Both the position numbers and the translations under genes were made by a program. The notes under the pieces were generated by a model. That model saw only the letters and a program-made list of their open reading frames with translations, was not told where the DNA came from and did not search any database. 6,077 nucleotides of DNA from a bacterium (GTDB taxonomy: Bacteria > Electryoneota > Electryoneia > Electryoneales > Electryoneaceae): positions 1 to 6,077 of the forward strand of contig WJJA01000285.1 in the NCBI GenBank assembly GCA_014729955.1, read 5' to 3'. This document shows, in pieces, positions 6,069 through 6,077 of this stretch (the first letter of the stretch is position 1; every line of letters starts with the position of its first letter).

Positions 6069-6077
6069 TGAACTCGT

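Larger units (their letters stand above)
5844..6077 (+). mobile_element. MITE-like repeat element, copy 2 (cut by the window end)
   Basis: Second copy of the element at 3520-3764, in the opposite orientation. It starts 88 bp upstream of the miaB start codon. By comparison with copy 1 only about 13 bases are missing at the right, where the final terminal repeat should lie. Bases 5963-6077 align to copy 1 with four differences (one a single-base insertion). The stretch from about 5874 to 5982 has about 24 substitutions in 111 bases, and one further indel lies near 5870. It carries no gene. Bases 5757-5843, between this element and miaB, must hold the miaB promoter unless the element supplies it. 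I saw only a weak TAAGAT-like -10 there, with no good -35. Confidence 0.75.

Noticed and set aside
3520..6077. CRISPR array or composite IS with its own transposase
   Set aside because: There are only two long, unequal, inverted copies with no regular spacers, and no transposase or cas gene lies between or inside them.

Overview
The window looks like the chromosome of a Gram-negative bacterium of roughly balanced base composition. It holds surface-polysaccharide genes with a polyprenyl-phosphate sugar transferase, a LapA-type inner-membrane protein and a bacterial MiaB. I cannot name the phylum from sequence alone, and no rRNA or tRNA gene is present to help.

Left half (1-3431, + strand): three surface-carbohydrate genes. 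The first is an extended-SDR nucleotide-sugar epimerase/dehydratase with an extra N-terminal membrane segment (9-1226), and it ends in a good hairpin terminator. The second is a DegT/DnrJ-type PLP sugar aminotransferase (1444-2658). The third is a monotopic phosphoglycosyl transferase (2757-3431). Together they fit a route in which an NDP-sugar is modified and aminated, and a phospho-sugar is then placed on a lipid carrier at the inner membrane to start O-antigen or exopolysaccharide units. The exact sugar cannot be read from the sequence.

Right half (3879-5756, - strand): miaB, the radical-SAM tRNA methylthiotransferase, followed 24 bp later by a lapA-like two-helix membrane protein with an unusually long polar tail. 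The two are probably one operon, convergent to the polysaccharide genes.

The lapA-miaB pair is flanked by two inverted copies of a previously unlabelled, MITE-like repeat of about 245 bp (3520-3764 on -, and 5844 to beyond 6077 on +). Copy 1 has terminal inverted repeats starting GCCCGAATATT. Both copies carry an internal nested palindrome of about 81 bp. The palindrome half is about 96% identical between copies, against about 78% for the rest. By my alignment all four changes in the conserved half keep the fold: one compensatory C-G/T-A swap, one G-C to G.T change, and one insertion between the stems. I consider this structured repeat family the most interesting content of the window. No transposase is present, so any mobility would depend on an enzyme encoded elsewhere.
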